Assembly (NCBI GenBank): GCA_032209605.1
Contig: JASFXZ010000001.1
Location: 42,598,619 to 42,662,618 of the forward strand
Source of the DNA: Mactromeris polynyma
Lineage: Eukaryota > Mollusca > Bivalvia > Venerida > Mactridae
Reading direction: 5' to 3'
DNA: 64,000 nucleotides
Each line of letters opens with the position of its first letter. Positions within the stretch are counted from its first letter, which is position 1. Below the pieces are notes generated by a model. It saw nothing but the letters and a program-made list of their open reading frames with translations, was not told where the DNA came from and searched no databases. The position numbers and the translations under genes were made by a program. Positions 12,441 through 25,480 of the stretch are shown in pieces.

Positions 12441-14329
12441 TTTGTTGGCGTTATTACTTCCTCGTTTTTACATTCAGTTGTAAACAGAAGACGTTTAACA
12501 ATCCGTCTCCTTGTTTCCAGAATGCCCTTACACTATAGTCAATTTTAGGTTTGGTATCAAATTCTTAATATTGTCTATTCTTATATTTCTAAATAGGACG
12601 AGGTATAAATTATGAAGGTTAATGTTGAACAGTTCTGTTTCGATTACAATATTGTTTGTTTTTCATTTGCAATTGTAATACTATTGATAGATAAACATAT
12701 GTAAAAGTATGACATTTATTTTTGGTTAAACTATTTCCTGTGTTAATAATATTAGTTTTAGATTAATATAATATCACTTTATAGAACAATAACCGTGATG
12801 TAGTTTTTTGATTAACTTAAAATCGCAAGAGAATCATCCGGGCAATCAAAGACTTAATAGTTACAAATTATATAATTCCATAGAATTAGCTTAAGTTAGG
12901 GATTGTTGCATGTTGAAATTAATTTTAAATCGAATTAAAAGTGATTATATTCTTGTTCACGTCATTATTCAAAGTAATTGTTCTAGTTTGTTTAAAATCC
13001 TCATTAAGCTGTTCAACGACAAATAACCAATTTCTCAAATATTTGTTTTTGTCCCCATGGATGTAAGACATTATTGATGAAATCCACAAAGAAAGGAACC
13101 ACGCACCGCTTAATTTCCCATTAGAAATGTTATATCTAGATTAGACATTACGTAATTGCAAATGCAAGAAGAAATTAAACCACCAACAAATTGTCTGATA
13201 GAAGCACTTTGAATAACGAATTTCTTTGAATTGATGCGTTTTCGTAATTTGCCCTAAGAGACAAACGCGTTCATCCAATTGTACCTCCTCTTCGCTTCTT
13301 TTGGAAATATTCAACATTTTGAGTTCGATTGCGCAAACGTTCTAGAAATACATTTGGAGAATGGTGGAAATCAGGCAACGATGTAAATGTTACAGGAACA
13401 TGCTCTTTGGACTAAAAGAAAGACATGATTAAATCAACATAGACAATAATATAATGAAAAGAAAAACAAGCCCTCAATATCGGCATAATTAGAAAAGGAC
13501 GACCAAATTAATACATCTGCATGATGCACATACAAACATAAGTGTTTAAAGTGTTCTTACTAAACGTTCAGTTATTAAAATCGCTAAAGAAACTGATACT
13601 TTGGGAAAGGGATGTAAAGGTTTTCTGAAAGCGAATGCATTTATTTCAGGTTTTTGTTTACGTTTTACATACCACTGTGGCAAGTTTCAAAGATTGTCAC
13701 TCACTGCAAAATCGTGGTGAACACGGACACACTTCCATATCATCTGATACAAATATTTATAAACACGCGTGTCAGCACGCACGCACATATTGGAATTAAA
13801 TATAAAAGGTATTTTAACAATGAGCGTCTTGTATTTTAAATTCTACAATGTCGAAAAGATCAAGTTCACTAACATGTCGAACGTTATTTGAATATTCACT
13901 TTCCTGATTGATTTGTGAAAATGTAATTTTGATATAAATGATGTTTGAAAGTATAACAATACAAATTTATAAATTGGTATGGGATAATACAAGAGAGTAC
14001 TTCAGTATATCATTTTCTATTAATTTGCTTAAAATTCTCTGATCTAAGATCGAAATGTATTCAAACTACTATATTACAACATGAAACAGAAATTCTCGAA
14101 TCTTATGACTGTAACATCAACACGTTTTGTCACTAATTTGGTCACATACATATTCTATGGTAATCTTATCAGAAATTAAATATTTACTTCTGTTCATATT
14201 TTGATATATATATATATGTATATATGCAATGTGACATAATATGTTTCAGAAAAGCTACGCCCTCTGTCACATACAGTTTGAGTATTTGCAATAAAACATG
14301 TTCATATGTTTAAATGCATCAATCTACTA
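12441..14329. other. Intergenic, nothing recognised
   Basis: Very AT-rich, with a short (TA)n tract near 14203-14226. No gene-like frame and no shared repeat was seen. Confidence 0.4.
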
Positions 14330-14625
14330 ATAACAATAATCAATAGTGTGTTATGTGACAGAAACCATACAAAACCATTGCTGTTACAGTTATCAACAAT
14401 TAATTGACCAAACAATGATACCATCAATTGTTCGAGTTTTATACTCCTTTCTAGTGTGCTGTTATGGTTCTTTGATGACACAAAATCAATTTGCTATTTT
14501 ATTCGCGACTAAGCATGAAATGGAGAATGAGAGTAGAAATGTGTAATTCATTATTGCACCGTTTTGTGCTTCCGATTAATAAAAAACTACTCGCTAATTA
14601 ATCCAGGAAATCGTAAAAGCGTGTC
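14330..14625 (+). repeat. Block similar to 22730-22925
   Basis: Shares ordered motifs with 22730-22925 in the same orientation: CAATCAATAG, AACCATTGCTGTTA (CAAACATTGCTATTA in the other copy), AATTGACCAAACAATGA, and further on a CTAATTAATCCAGGAAA / GTAATTAAACCTGGAAA pair. It could be a dispersed repeat or one end of an old segmental duplication. A second pair (17215-17420 / 27220-27490) in the same order favours duplication. Confidence 0.5.
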
Positions 14626-15462
14626 TCGACTTTGCAACTAGTGAAAAAGCACTCGACTTGAATTAAGTATGTTGCCTCAACTGAACGACTAAAGTAAAAC
14701 CGTCAATAACCAAACATGCTATGAAATGTTTAAGAATATCTGCATTCTATTACCGTACTGAGACGCTACTTCGGAAAGCTTGACACCCAGGACATCAGAC
14801 ATTGCTATATATGTTCAGGGTAGATAAATCGGAATCAAACTTTGGGGCAGAAAGGTTTCTCTTGAACTATTTTTGATTGCGTTATTAATGGCGTGACGAA
14901 TTCATTTATATTATCACTTATAAAGGCAAACGACGTTTATAATGAAACACAGTACAATAAAACCTCAATAACAAGACCACCATTGGGACTGCTGTAAACT
15001 GGTATTCTTATTGAAGAGGCCTTTATGTGAGATTGTAGTATATTGCTGTTTGAACTCCACTGCATTGTTCCTATCATATATGCTATCCCAGTTGCTGCAT
15101 AAAGCAGTTTTACATTAAAGCAAACCACGAGGGATTTAGACGCGGAAATGTCATTTATTATTCATTGGCATCCCTATTTTGCTTAATCTACATAATAATA
15201 AACAAATATGTGCAAGACATCCCATAAATATTTCAAACAAACTTCCGCCTCCGCATAAAACTGTACAAACATATTGTCAAAAGGACTCGTATTATTCTGA
15301 TGATTGTTGATAGAGAAACCATTGTTTATGACCTTTTCATCTTCTTTTAACCCAAGGGAATTGTATGTGCAGACCATGTTTTGTGAATGTAATTTTCTTG
15401 TGTTACATTTTCTCACTATCAGCCGACGCTGCTATGATAATGAATAAAGAAATCGAACATAA
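14626..15462. other. Intergenic, nothing recognised
   Basis: AT-rich; short minus-strand frames of 63 and 77 codons without features. Confidence 0.4.
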
Positions 15463-15572
15463 TTGCAACGTACAAAGTGCACAAGAACTCCAAATCACAA
15501 TGAGACATGAAAATATAATGCATACACGTAAACAATTAAAAAGTAAAGAGGGACAAGATGTGAAAATATGAT
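15463..15572 (+). repeat. Dispersed repeat R2, partial copy
   Basis: CAACGTACAAAGTGCACAAG, then ATCACAATGAGACATGA, then ACACGTAAACAATTAAAAAG and GAGGGACAAGATG, in the order seen in other R2 copies. The 3' end is missing. Confidence 0.5.
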
Positions 15573-17214
15573 GTGTTACGTATGTCAATTTGGAAAGCAT
15601 TTAGGTAAGGCTATACATAACATTGCACCTCTAAAAACAAATGGTGTAAACTATTACAAAGGTGGTAATGCAAGTCATCAACATGTGCGCGCGACGTGTC
15701 CCTATGTATGAAAAACACCTCGTTTCGGCGAGCATCTATGCTGTTTTTCATTGTTACGTATCAATGTGCAATTGGTATGTGATCCATCGTACCCGCATAT
15801 ATCACTTGTTTGTCTTAAACATGTGCATTATTCAAACCAGCCTCCAGTTTTCAGACACAATCCACTTCGTGGAAGCGCACTATAAGCCTCCTTCCTCACA
15901 GTGTTGATTGTTCGCGAATGATTTCGAAAACGTGAGTCAGCTTTGGAATTCATTTAACACATGCCATTCTACATCGATCTTTTAAAAATTAAATTTTGAA
16001 AAATCACTCCCCAAATCGAGGCGTTTATAGTGACGCGCCGCAAGCACTTGTTGATGACGTACCTTAGCATCCTTGATTAATATCGCCGTACAGTGACACA
16101 AATTAACCGTACATTTCGAGGATGTTGAACCATTCTTCTTACTAAATTATGTACGAAACACTCTGGTACTGACTGAGTTATATAATTACCACCAACAAAC
16201 ACATAGATTACATTTCACACATGTATATCAATATGAACGAGTACTTCATTCCGCACGACATTAGTGGTAAGAAGTGTTTAATTTAGCTTATTAAGTGTAT
16301 TCCTGCTAAGTAACTCGGACCAAATGATTTTGTACTATTTTATGATTATTAGTGATCGCTCTTGGTGGAGGGAGAGAGCATCAAACTATCATCAGAAAAC
16401 ACATAGAAATGTATTGCAAGTGGGGGCTCTCCGCTGAGTGGCTATGGACTTCAAATAATGTGCTACCACCGATACGATTTTGAATTGCTCTCAGAATGTA
16501 GAATTTTAAGTAACGTAGCCAAAGTTCATACAGAACCTCTGAGACAAAATTCAGTCCTTTGCAATGACAATTTCAGCTTTTCAATGACTATTTTATTGCA
16601 AATTCGCTGTAATGTTATTAATTGTGACAATATGTCATCTTTTTCCTGCGTTATAGTTTGAGTGGTATAAATCACAATTAAATACCCTACCCCACCAATT
16701 AAAGATTATTAAATAATTAGATATCATTTATCATCTTTTTTCTTGATTTGTTTTATAACTTTGTTCTTTGAAGTTAGTGATAAAACATTTTTCAATGAGT
16801 TTCAGATGAAATTCAAGCATTAGTTTTCAACGTTCAACTACTTGTCAATGATTTTTAGGGTTTTAGCCATTTTCAATGAGTTTTCAAGGACTAGCATCAA
16901 TGCGAGGACTTTCCAAGGCCTGTACGAATTACCGTACCTATGCAAGTGACTATACGACTCTGGTTGTTTATGTTACTTAATGCTCCATTGCCAAAATATT
17001 GGGATTGTATAGCGAAAATAGTGATAATCAAATCATAGCACTGAATTCAGAATTAAACTCACCAATAGGGAACAGTCATACCATTTGAAAGCAGTGATAG
17101 CATGCATGTAATATTGAAAATTCATAACGAGTAGCAAAGAGAAGACAACATTTGCCCGACAGTCAATACAATACATCGTCACATAGCTGAGGAAATCCGC
17201 TGTTTTTGCCTGTT
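15573..17214. other. Intergenic, nothing recognised
   Basis: AT-rich sequence with frames up to 81 codons (15662-15907) and no recognisable domain, repeat or RNA gene. Confidence 0.4.
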
Positions 17215-17420
17215 TAATGCATGAATGCGAATGGTTTTATTACGATAGTATAAATCCGACTGTGTGCCATAAAGTTCTGTCTAACTAAGCATCACTTGTG
17301 ACAGTAATGGATATTGAACGGTTATGAAATGACATGAGTTTATTTGCATTTCGTCAAGTAAAAAATGGATCAATACATCCTGATTGAATAATCAATGCCT
17401 ATTACTTTATCTCAAGGGTT
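17215..17420 (+). repeat. Block similar to 27220-27490
   Basis: Shares ordered, gapped motifs with 27220-27490: TTTTATTACGA / TTTTCATTACGA, CATAAAGT / CGTAAAGT, GTGACAGTAATGGATATTG / GTGAGAGCAATGGATATTG, TTTGCATTTCGT / TTTGTATTTCGT, and TTGAATAATCAATG followed by CTAT. Similarity fades on both sides. It is read as one end of an old duplication, together with the 14330/22730 pair. Confidence 0.5.
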
Positions 17421-20400
17421 GTCAATTCTATTTCGAATAATTGAAAAACTATCGAATACATGAACAAGATTTATGTTATGCTTACTGAAGTTACTCTTCA
17501 AAACAAGCCTTGCACAGAGGTAAATTGTAATGTTTCACATTAACAGTCACTTATGTATAGACTACTGATTTAAAGCGGTCAATTTATTCATTTTATAAAG
17601 CTGGTTGTATTTTTTAAAGATAAATAATTGGAACATTTTATCTAAATCGCCGCAAAAGATTCAAAGCTAAATTCAATGATTCTTATGTTCTCTTTTCCTC
17701 GAGTATGATAATGACATTAAAAATATGCGTGTTAAGAAATTAATTTCTTTATCAGCAGATGAATTAGTACTAGTACTAGTACAACAGGGACTATCAATAA
17801 AAGCGTGTTTAAGAGATTTCATGTGGAAGTTTTTACCGATTTGTGCATCCTATTCAGTTCAGTCATGACTTATTATCAGTGAATGGAGGTTATGATTTGT
17901 TAAGTATTGGTATGAACCGTTTGTTAGTTGTCGCTTGTTAGTGGCTTTATTAGGCTTAGAGGCCGCTGTGTTGCTATTAGCAATTTGCTGAGTATCTCTT
18001 CCCCGTTATTGTTTTGCAGTCTTGTCTTGTTCGTCACGCTTTTCAGTTTTGGCTTCTTGCCCCCTCCTCGGATTAGCTTACTTCGCATCCTAGAGATTTG
18101 TGCAGGGAAGTTATCTGTCTTAGTGCGAGCACTTCACCTTGCAACTCTTTTATACTTAATTTACGATTGTATAACCGGAAAGACTATTGAACTTGAAACA
18201 TACAGCAAACGGATAGTTTGAACGTAAATTCCACAAACTCAGTAGCAAGTTTTAATTAGCATTGTATATATCACACAGCAGCAGATGCAACATACATAAC
18301 GGAATTCACAAATTGCTGTTTTCGCTATCACGCTTCAATATCTGAATGAATTATTTCCAAATATTTTTATAATTGATGTTTAACTAATCAACGTCATACA
18401 GAACATTTTACATACGACGCTTGTATTAGTTGGGTGTTCTTGAAGGGAAGAACCGTGATGGCCACATTCACAAAAATGAATCTCCCCCATCAAATCCAAT
18501 GCAACGAAATGAATAATACATGGGGTGGGGGCAAACAGAAAAGTAAAAGGGTGGTTAGTGGATAAAACAGGACTCACAACAATTTAAAACTATGTTGTCA
18601 GGAACCATTAATTGTTTTCTAGATATTTATCTTCAAAGCGTTCATTCATTACATACATACTTGATCAAACTGAGAATTAATCAAATAACCAGTGAATATA
18701 GAGAGCAATATAAACTAAAAATGAAAAATTGCTTAGACCACAACACGAGCCAGACGAGGAAATGGGCAAAATAAAGCGTCACATATGTTTCCATTGTGTT
18801 ATGAAAGAGGCAAAATATATTTCTGTCTGGGGAAGGGGGGGTCAAGTAGATAGCATGTTTTACAATGTCACTATTTACTTCAGCATGCATATAATGCATT
18901 TGTTATAGAGTTCCAAGTGTCAATACTTGAGCTTGTGTGGTCTTGTTTTATGTCTTGTCGCAGTAGAATGAGATTTATCTTGTCTCAATGACATGTTTAG
19001 ATGAATGACAAGGCGTTACGAGTGTAGCACTACATAAACATGTTGCTCACGTGTTAAGTATGAAGGTAAGTCTATTTATGAACAATGCGCTAATGAAAAG
19101 TTATATTTGACATTACACTTTGTGATAATGGGTGATTTTGTGAAATCATATTGACTACACCCTTGCATTTACCGAGGAAACCAATTCTAAATAGCGTTTT
19201 TAGACACAATCAATATAGTCTATGACGTGAGGTCGCTGAATTAATAATGCTTCTATTATGAATTCGGATTTTCTCTCCTGAAATTTGATTAAGATTAATA
19301 CAAAATCACTTTCAATGACGCAATCGAACATAATAAATATTTTAGTAACTTACAAATTTGGTCATAAAGTGTCAGTATAGAATCGTAATTAACTGCAACA
19401 TACAAAGATGATTTCCGACTAAACGTTAGAAAGAGTAGCCCTAAGAAGCCTACAGTTTTAATGCATGGCTTCTCTGAGAATGTCCATACAAAATAAAAAG
19501 GAATAAGTAGTTAATATAAAATAAAACTATCAACAAAAATATCATTGGGTCGCAAAACGTACCTTACTACTTATATGTATAGAGTGCTAGTAATATTTCT
19601 AAAAGTACGTTGGAAAAAGATTGACTCTGACAACAAGTAGTATGCTGCTGAATGCATTTAATGGCTTACAAGCGAAAAATAATCCATTTCCCGCAGTGCA
19701 TTATATTAATCTTACCGGCGAGAAACCCACTTTCAAGTAAGTCCGTTGCTCTAATTTAGAAAATAATTGCAACATTTAGGCGTGGATATATATATTCTAA
19801 CCTATACGGATATTGTCAGAGACAGGCAACTGAAACCATACGGCAATTAGACTAGACGCTGAATCGGAAACATCGGTAAAAGCTAGTCAATATATTCGAA
19901 AGACAAAATCCCAATGTAATGAAAGGATTTAATTGTTAAGTTATTACACCAAAAACATATAATGTATCAAATCAAAAATAGATCCTTTGTCTGAATACAA
20001 AACGCACAAAAAAACACTTTCAAAAGACAAGTACAAACTGATGAAATATAACCGTATACATACTGCAAAAGGACTCGATACAGCGAGTGATTTCACATTA
20101 TAGGAGACAACTCAAGGTATAGCGTTTATTCCATAGTTCAATACTAAACCTATTTCACCATTCTGTTTTAATAGTATGCAAGAGTGCATTGCTGATAAGG
20201 TCATGCTGGTCAGGGATTTGCATTTCACAGTAGGACGCTTTCGAAATGAGAATGTTTAATAATTTCGAACGTTCGAAAACATTACACGCTAGTGCACCAA
20301 AAAAGGGATGCGTGTTTTTAATGAAGCTACTCCGCGTGAAACAATGGTGTGCAATATCGTTTGAAGAAAAAAATATTGAAGCCGTTAATGGAGTGATCCC

Positions 20401-20499
20401 TCTTATGGAAGCATTCGTTATTATGACATTTCTAGCGGTGTAATTAAAACGAATATCAAAGTCAAGTATGACATGTCACATAAAAGTGCATATCCAACG
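17421..20499. other. Long intergenic stretch, no gene recognised
   Basis: Contains a three-fold TAGTAC repeat near 17766-17783 and a G-rich run near 18829-18840. A 97-codon plus-strand frame (17928-18221) is hydrophobic at its start but unlike any family I know. The stretch 18460-18560 has faint R1-like words (GGCCACATTCACAA) too weak to call. Confidence 0.4.
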
Positions 20500-20625
20500 T
20501 AACAAGAGGCATAACAATCGTACATACATGTCACCAATTACAAAGAAAAAAATGGCACAAGACATAAGTATACCTGACGGGTGAAAGTATGAGGATAGTC
20601 TAGGAACGGTCAGTGATATAAAGAC
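20500..20625 (+). repeat. Dispersed repeat R2, partial copy
   Basis: ACATACATGTCACCAATTAC, AAAGAAAAAAATGGCACAAG, ACATAAGTATACCTG and the 3' module TCTAGGAACGGTCAGTGA appear in R2 order. The 5' third is missing. Confidence 0.55.
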
Positions 20626-21142
20626 CATGTGGGGTTTAAACCTGGTTTAAGGGTACACTTAACCTCAGACAGACTTCAGTTGATACTGTAGAATATTTGG
20701 TGACTTGATTGTAGATGATCGTGTTACTAAATCTGTCCACAACGATAATCTTAAGTGTTTTGGAACAAACATTACCATTGTTATATTTATAGTCGATAAT
20801 ACACGACAATGAAGTTGTCTATTATAATGCAATTTGTGCTATACCTAACTTTGAGAGTTCAACATACAAGGAGAACGATAGTTCAATTAACTGTATTTCG
20901 TGGTCAGTATGTGATTGTAATCTGAGAATGGTTGCGCTTACATCAACAATGAGTTGAATTGTTTGCTTTTGTTTTTTTCTGTAGAAATAAAATGCTAATT
21001 AATGTGAAAGACATTTGACTAGACTGTTATTGCGTTGTTGCAATTATCAAGCATATTATGAGATTGTTCATCCTATAGATGAATGAATAAGAAGTGTCAC
21101 ATACAAAGTGCACAGACACATCAAAATAACAAGAAAGAGATT
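20626..21142. other. Intergenic, nothing recognised
   Basis: AT-rich; ends with a short R2-like 5' remnant (ACATACAAAGTGCACAGAC near 21100) directly before an R1 copy. Confidence 0.4.
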
Positions 21143-21400
21143 TTTACAGGGATCGCCACATACATAAGACAATACCTCGCCACAATGACCCCAGGGAACC
21201 AACAGACTACAAACATTAGGCACTGAATAGGTGTAAGGGTAGACATGTATTGCATGTATGGGATTAGGGGATTAGCAATAGTCATCAAAGCACCTATGGA
21301 GATTTAAGGGGTACAGTAAGAGGGGAAAGTTTATTGGATGGAATACATCATGAAACAAGCCCAGGAAATCAGTAATTACAGACCGAAATGACATTAAAAA
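21143..21400 (+). repeat. Dispersed repeat R1, copy
   Basis: Begins TTTACAGGGATCGCCACATA and runs in family order through ATGACCCCAGGGAACCAACA, TAGGTGTAAGGG, a purine-rich AGAGGGGAAAG tract, TTGGATGGAATACATCATG and ACAGACCGAAATGAC. The 3' module (CTTGGAACTGTCAGT) is absent. It lies next to an R2-like 5' remnant, so insertions may be nested here. Confidence 0.65.
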
Positions 21401-22729
21401 TAGCAGCATGTAAATAATAAATTAAACAAAAAGGGACACAATACACAATCCAGCTTGAAATTTACGCAAATTTGTAAAAGTCTCATTTGCTAGTACATGA
21501 AGAAGAAAACACATAAACATCAGAACAGAACAAGAGAAATGATCCTCTTGGTGTAATTTCAAAAAACGCAAGTTGTTACGGAGAGAAAAGTAGAGCAATT
21601 CAGCGCGAAATACTAGAATATTGAAGTCAATTTTGTATACTTAATCTAAGTTATGGATGTTATAACAATGATTTCTTTGAGATATTCCAAATAACGACAA
21701 GGTAACGTAATTACTTTACAGATAAATTGTATTTTATTTCACTGAACTTCAATGCTCAGTGAATCTTTTTTGTTTTTCTGTTGTAATTTATCATAGCATT
21801 TTAAACCTTGAGTTTCTGCAAAATAATTTATTTTGTTTCAATGGGATTCGTAATGCTTTTGATACAAAAACCAATGACAGCTTTGTAAAGACGTATGAAT
21901 GTACACAACACGAAGTTTGGTTATTGTAATATAACACGACATTCCGGAAAGCATAGAGACAAAATACAAACATGATTTAAAACATTACATATTTTGTCAT
22001 TGAAGTCTTCTAAATGTCTTGAAATTATTAAAATAACTAGCAAAAGTTGTTTGAAGCAATATATTGGAAGCTATCAGAAACACGACGACAGCATATAGAC
22101 ATAAATTTCCAGAGAAAATCAATTGCATCTCGTGAACAAATCTCATGAGATACCATAAGCTGTTACAATATGCGAAATGTTTAAGAAAAGTCAAAATGCT
22201 AAAAACACAGAATGACAGCACCATGTACAACAGACTCCAGTTGAGGCCATATACAGAACACGATTACCGAAACCGAAAGACTGAACGAACAATCTTGAAG
22301 ACCCTTCTGGATATTGCGAATGATAGCATCACACAAATACCCGACATATATCAGTTAAAGTCATCGACAGATCATGATTTCGATTAACAGAAATAGTGTC
22401 GAAACTATATCGAAGATCCTAATGGATAATTAATATGACAGCAGATATATGTTTTTTTTAAGATTATGATTTACTTTTTACATCCTCAAATAATCAAATA
22501 ATATGAATTAATAGAATTTCATTATATGATTATATATTAATTACAATCTTTCTGATCCAAGCTACGAAGTCAATATTCAGAAAACGAAGACCATTTAAGG
22601 AAGTTTGACATAATATATCGAAATCAACCTGTTTATTACCCAATGTGACAGGATTTGATCAGATAAATGACCGATCAATATTCATTCACTCCTACAATTA
22701 GTTCGAAATAATGTCTGTATAGTAAAACA
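21401..22729. other. Intergenic, nothing recognised
   Basis: AT-rich. Open frames of 60-80 codons lie on both strands (for example 22145-22387, plus), with no recognisable domain. Confidence 0.4.
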
Positions 22730-22925
22730 TCAATAATGAAACAATCAATAGAATTATTGAAAGTGATAACACCAAACCAAACATTGCTATTAAAGTTGTC
22801 AATAAAACTAATTGACCAAACAATGAAACGATACTTTCCATTGTGTGATATATTAAAAAATCTATTAACTAGTATACCGCGTAATTAAACCTGGAAAAAG
22901 AGACTGACCGCGATAGAAATAGATA
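22730..22925 (+). repeat. Block similar to 14330-14625
   Basis: Partner of the block at 14330-14625 (see there). The strongest shared word is AATTGACCAAACAATGA. Confidence 0.5.
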
Positions 22926-23852
22926 CTTTATCTTTTATGACACAAACATTTTATCCAGCAAGAAAATTGTCCAAAACGCCCTCCAATTTGTAAAAATCAG
23001 AGAAAGATCTTAAATATATTTGTAATTGGGCTAGGTTGATAAAAAATGCATTAACTGTATGGCGTTCCCTGTAGCAACGTATTCTTTCTCTTTCAATAAA
23101 ACTGTTCATAGCTCCATGTCAGGTTTAATGTTCACACTATTTTTTCTATTACCTAATCATGTACCAAATACAATGTAACTATTTCGGCCAGGGTGGAAAT
23201 TAGAATTGCAGAACACACGATACTTGTTCTTTGAATTGAAATCAGTGTTAAATTTGGTTGCAAAACATTCATTCTAGAATTAACAAACTAGCTGCAGGAA
23301 AATGTAAATGGATCTAACCAACACGAATATTTTCCATTGTCAAGGAAATATAAACTTCTATTGTACTCTGAAAATCAATGTTACAATTGTCATCACCACT
23401 ATCTGATCTGTGAACGCCATGTTGTTTTTCATGATTGTAAATGAATTTGATTAGGGAATAGTTAGTTATAGGCTGTCGTAGTGTTACAGACTGTTCTAGA
23501 AAATCTTAAGCCATTATGTAACAAAAGGTGATGTTATTGCTACATTGCGCAACACCGTCTTGCTGTTTAAAGACTAAAACCTTTCTGCAAGTTTGATGCT
23601 GTAATACAAAATATAAAGATATTTAGTAGCAGCAAGTTTGTTTGTTTTTATTAAAAAAACATGATAATATATTATATTATATAGATTCTATTTTAGTATC
23701 ATTTATACATACAAATCGTTCTAAACAAATATAAGCAATATCGTCTTATAAAGTTTCAACTCATTGTTTAGCGTCCGCATGAACTTGAAGTAAACCTGAA
23801 AACACGCAATATTCTGTCGAATGTTGATATTGATCAGTCAGATACAGTAACA
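22926..23852. other. Intergenic, nothing recognised
   Basis: AT-rich with short runs such as the ATATTATATTATATAG tract near 23669-23685. No gene-like features. Confidence 0.4.
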
Positions 23853-23905
23853 CATGGAATGCAACATTCGCAAAACATGTCATCCTACACAGGTCTCTAG
23901 AGCAA
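23853..23905 (+). repeat. Possible short R1 5' remnant
   Basis: GGAATGCAACATTCGCAAAA followed by CCTACACAGGTCTCTAG resembles the first 50 bases of R1. A similar remnant is visible near 54515-54560. Too short for certainty. Confidence 0.3.
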
Positions 23906-24367
23906 TAAAGAAAATGAAACAAGAAACATTTTTAAAAAAAGATGGTCGGTGCAACTTGAACTTTGCAAATTTGTGGCAATCAGAAGGGTAAAATTTGTTG
24001 TACGTACACCATAAAAAAGGCTTAATGATACGACTGTCGGTCATTCAATTACGCTATACTACAGAAACCCCGAGATCACTGAGTAGGAGACTGGATACAA
24101 ACAACTCCGTAGTGTGATTAGTCATAGAAACAGTTTAGTCTGTTTCAATATAGTTCATCATTACTTATTGCATAAGTTGTGAACTCACACATCCATGTTA
24201 ATAAACTTGTTACATAGCAATTTATCTGATTAAAACAATATAATTGTCCGCGACTGGTACATAAAACCAAGAAAGTCTTCTTAATTCCAACACCGGACAA
24301 TTCCCCGTGGTGATGAATAACAACACAACTTACTGGATAAATCTTGAAATACACCATACACAATGTT
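23906..24367. other. Intergenic, nothing recognised
   Basis: AT-rich spacer between a possible R1 remnant and repeat R4. No features seen. Confidence 0.4.
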
Positions 24368-24521
24368 AACCAATCTGCTGCAAGGTTACAAATATGTTTC
24401 GGTTGAAGAGAAATTGCGCGAAATTGCCTTGGTTGTTAACGTAAGATTTGATTGGTTTACAAAACACTGATATGCAAATAGCAAAACCATGTTAGTACGG
24501 CTGCGCCGAAAAAAATGTAAA
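24368..24521. repeat. Repeat R4, copy 1 (octamer plus CCAAT module)
   Basis: Closely matches 54796-54935. It has a CCAAT sequence at its left end (TTAACCAATC) and an inverted one (GATTGGTTTAC) about 80 bases later, then a strongly conserved right part holding ATGCAAAT and GCAAAACCATGTTAGTACGG. ATGCAAAT is the octamer bound by Oct/POU factors. Octamer plus CCAAT is known from histone H2B and snRNA promoters, but no such gene follows here. It sits upstream of an R1 copy, as its partner does. A short minus-strand peptide frame is shared by both copies, but base-level conservation explains that equally well. Confidence 0.6.
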
Positions 24522-24597
24522 CACAAAAATGTTGGATAAGGTGACCAAACATCCATGTCTTCGTCGTCTTTGCTATTAAATACATACATACATGGAT

Positions 24598-24930
24598 AAA
24601 AGAGAGAAAATAAGTTGCTACATGGTACGCGACATACATGCCTCCCCACACAGACCTCTGGGAAAACAACAATCAATAAAACATAAGGCATTTGAGGAGG
24701 CTCAAGGGTGCATACGTAAGGGAACAGAGGCACAAGGGATGGTCTGGCCGACCATAAGGGATCACTAGGAGAATTAAAGAGGACAAACAGGGGAGATTAA
24801 CGGATAGAAAATATTACAGGACAAGTCAAGACAGCTGGCAACAATAGGCCGAAACTGGGGAGAAAATAACATGAACACTATATAAAGTGAAAGAATTGCA
24901 CAGGAGGGACTAATTAGCAAAACAATACAG
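24598..24930 (+). repeat. Dispersed repeat R1, near-complete copy
   Basis: Starts AAAGAGAGAAAATAAGTTGC, then runs through GCCTCCCCACACAGACCTCT, GGAACAGAGGCACAAGGGAT, GGCCGACCATAAGGG, AATTAAAGAGGACAAACAGG, GACAAGTCAAGACAGCTGGC and CACTATATAAAGTGAAAG. The 3' module is missing. The minus-strand frame of 115 codons across it is not evidence of a gene. Compare 35915-36335. Confidence 0.75.
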
Positions 24931-25011
24931 ACCCAATAACAATTATTGCTGACCATCAGTATCTTCTCCAGAATGTCAACCAATTGTCTCACGTATCAAA
25001 GATGATTGAAG

Positions 25012-25480
25012 ACGTCGAGCAGGAATTACAACATACAAAGTACAAAGTCACGAAATTATACAAGGACACATGTACACTACCGTAATTATACCAAATTATT
25101 TTTCATTCAAAATCAATTCACGCCTGCATATCAATACAAAATGCGAAGTTTCCCCATTCATAATGTGCGTGCTTATAATATTCATATGTTTAGAAAACAA
25201 ACAATTACCAAATATAAGAACAAAATGAACTGACAAGTCGAACCGGTCATGTCGTAAACAAAGTTCACAAACTCCTGCAATTCACAAGAAGGCATGGACA
25301 TACATACACACATGTAAACAATTACAAAGGAAAAGAGGACACAGAACATAAACATACATTTTTGGTGTACTGCCTTGGAACGGTCGGTGGCACAAAGGTT
25401 TGGAGAGGCTGTGGGGAGGGGAATCCCGACATGCAGAACAGTTTAACATGAAGAGAAACATAAAGGGAAACTTAACACGA
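25012..25480 (+). repeat. Dispersed repeat R2, two adjacent pieces
   Basis: A 5' piece (GAGCAGGAATTACAACATAC, then AAAGTACAAAGTCACG) at 25017-25095 is followed after about 190 bases by a middle and 3' piece. That piece reads TACACACATGTAAACAATTA, AAAGGAAAAGAGGACACAG, ACATAAACATAC, then CCTTGGAACGGTCGGTGGCA. The intervening DNA may belong to the element or be an insertion. After the 3' module the sequence is purine-rich (GGAGAGGCTGTGGGGAGGGG). Confidence 0.55.

Noticed and set aside
24386..24733. 115-codon minus-strand frame, partly shared with 54850-55086
   Set aside because: It runs across two repeats (R4 and R1); the shared peptide follows from base-level identity of the repeat copies.
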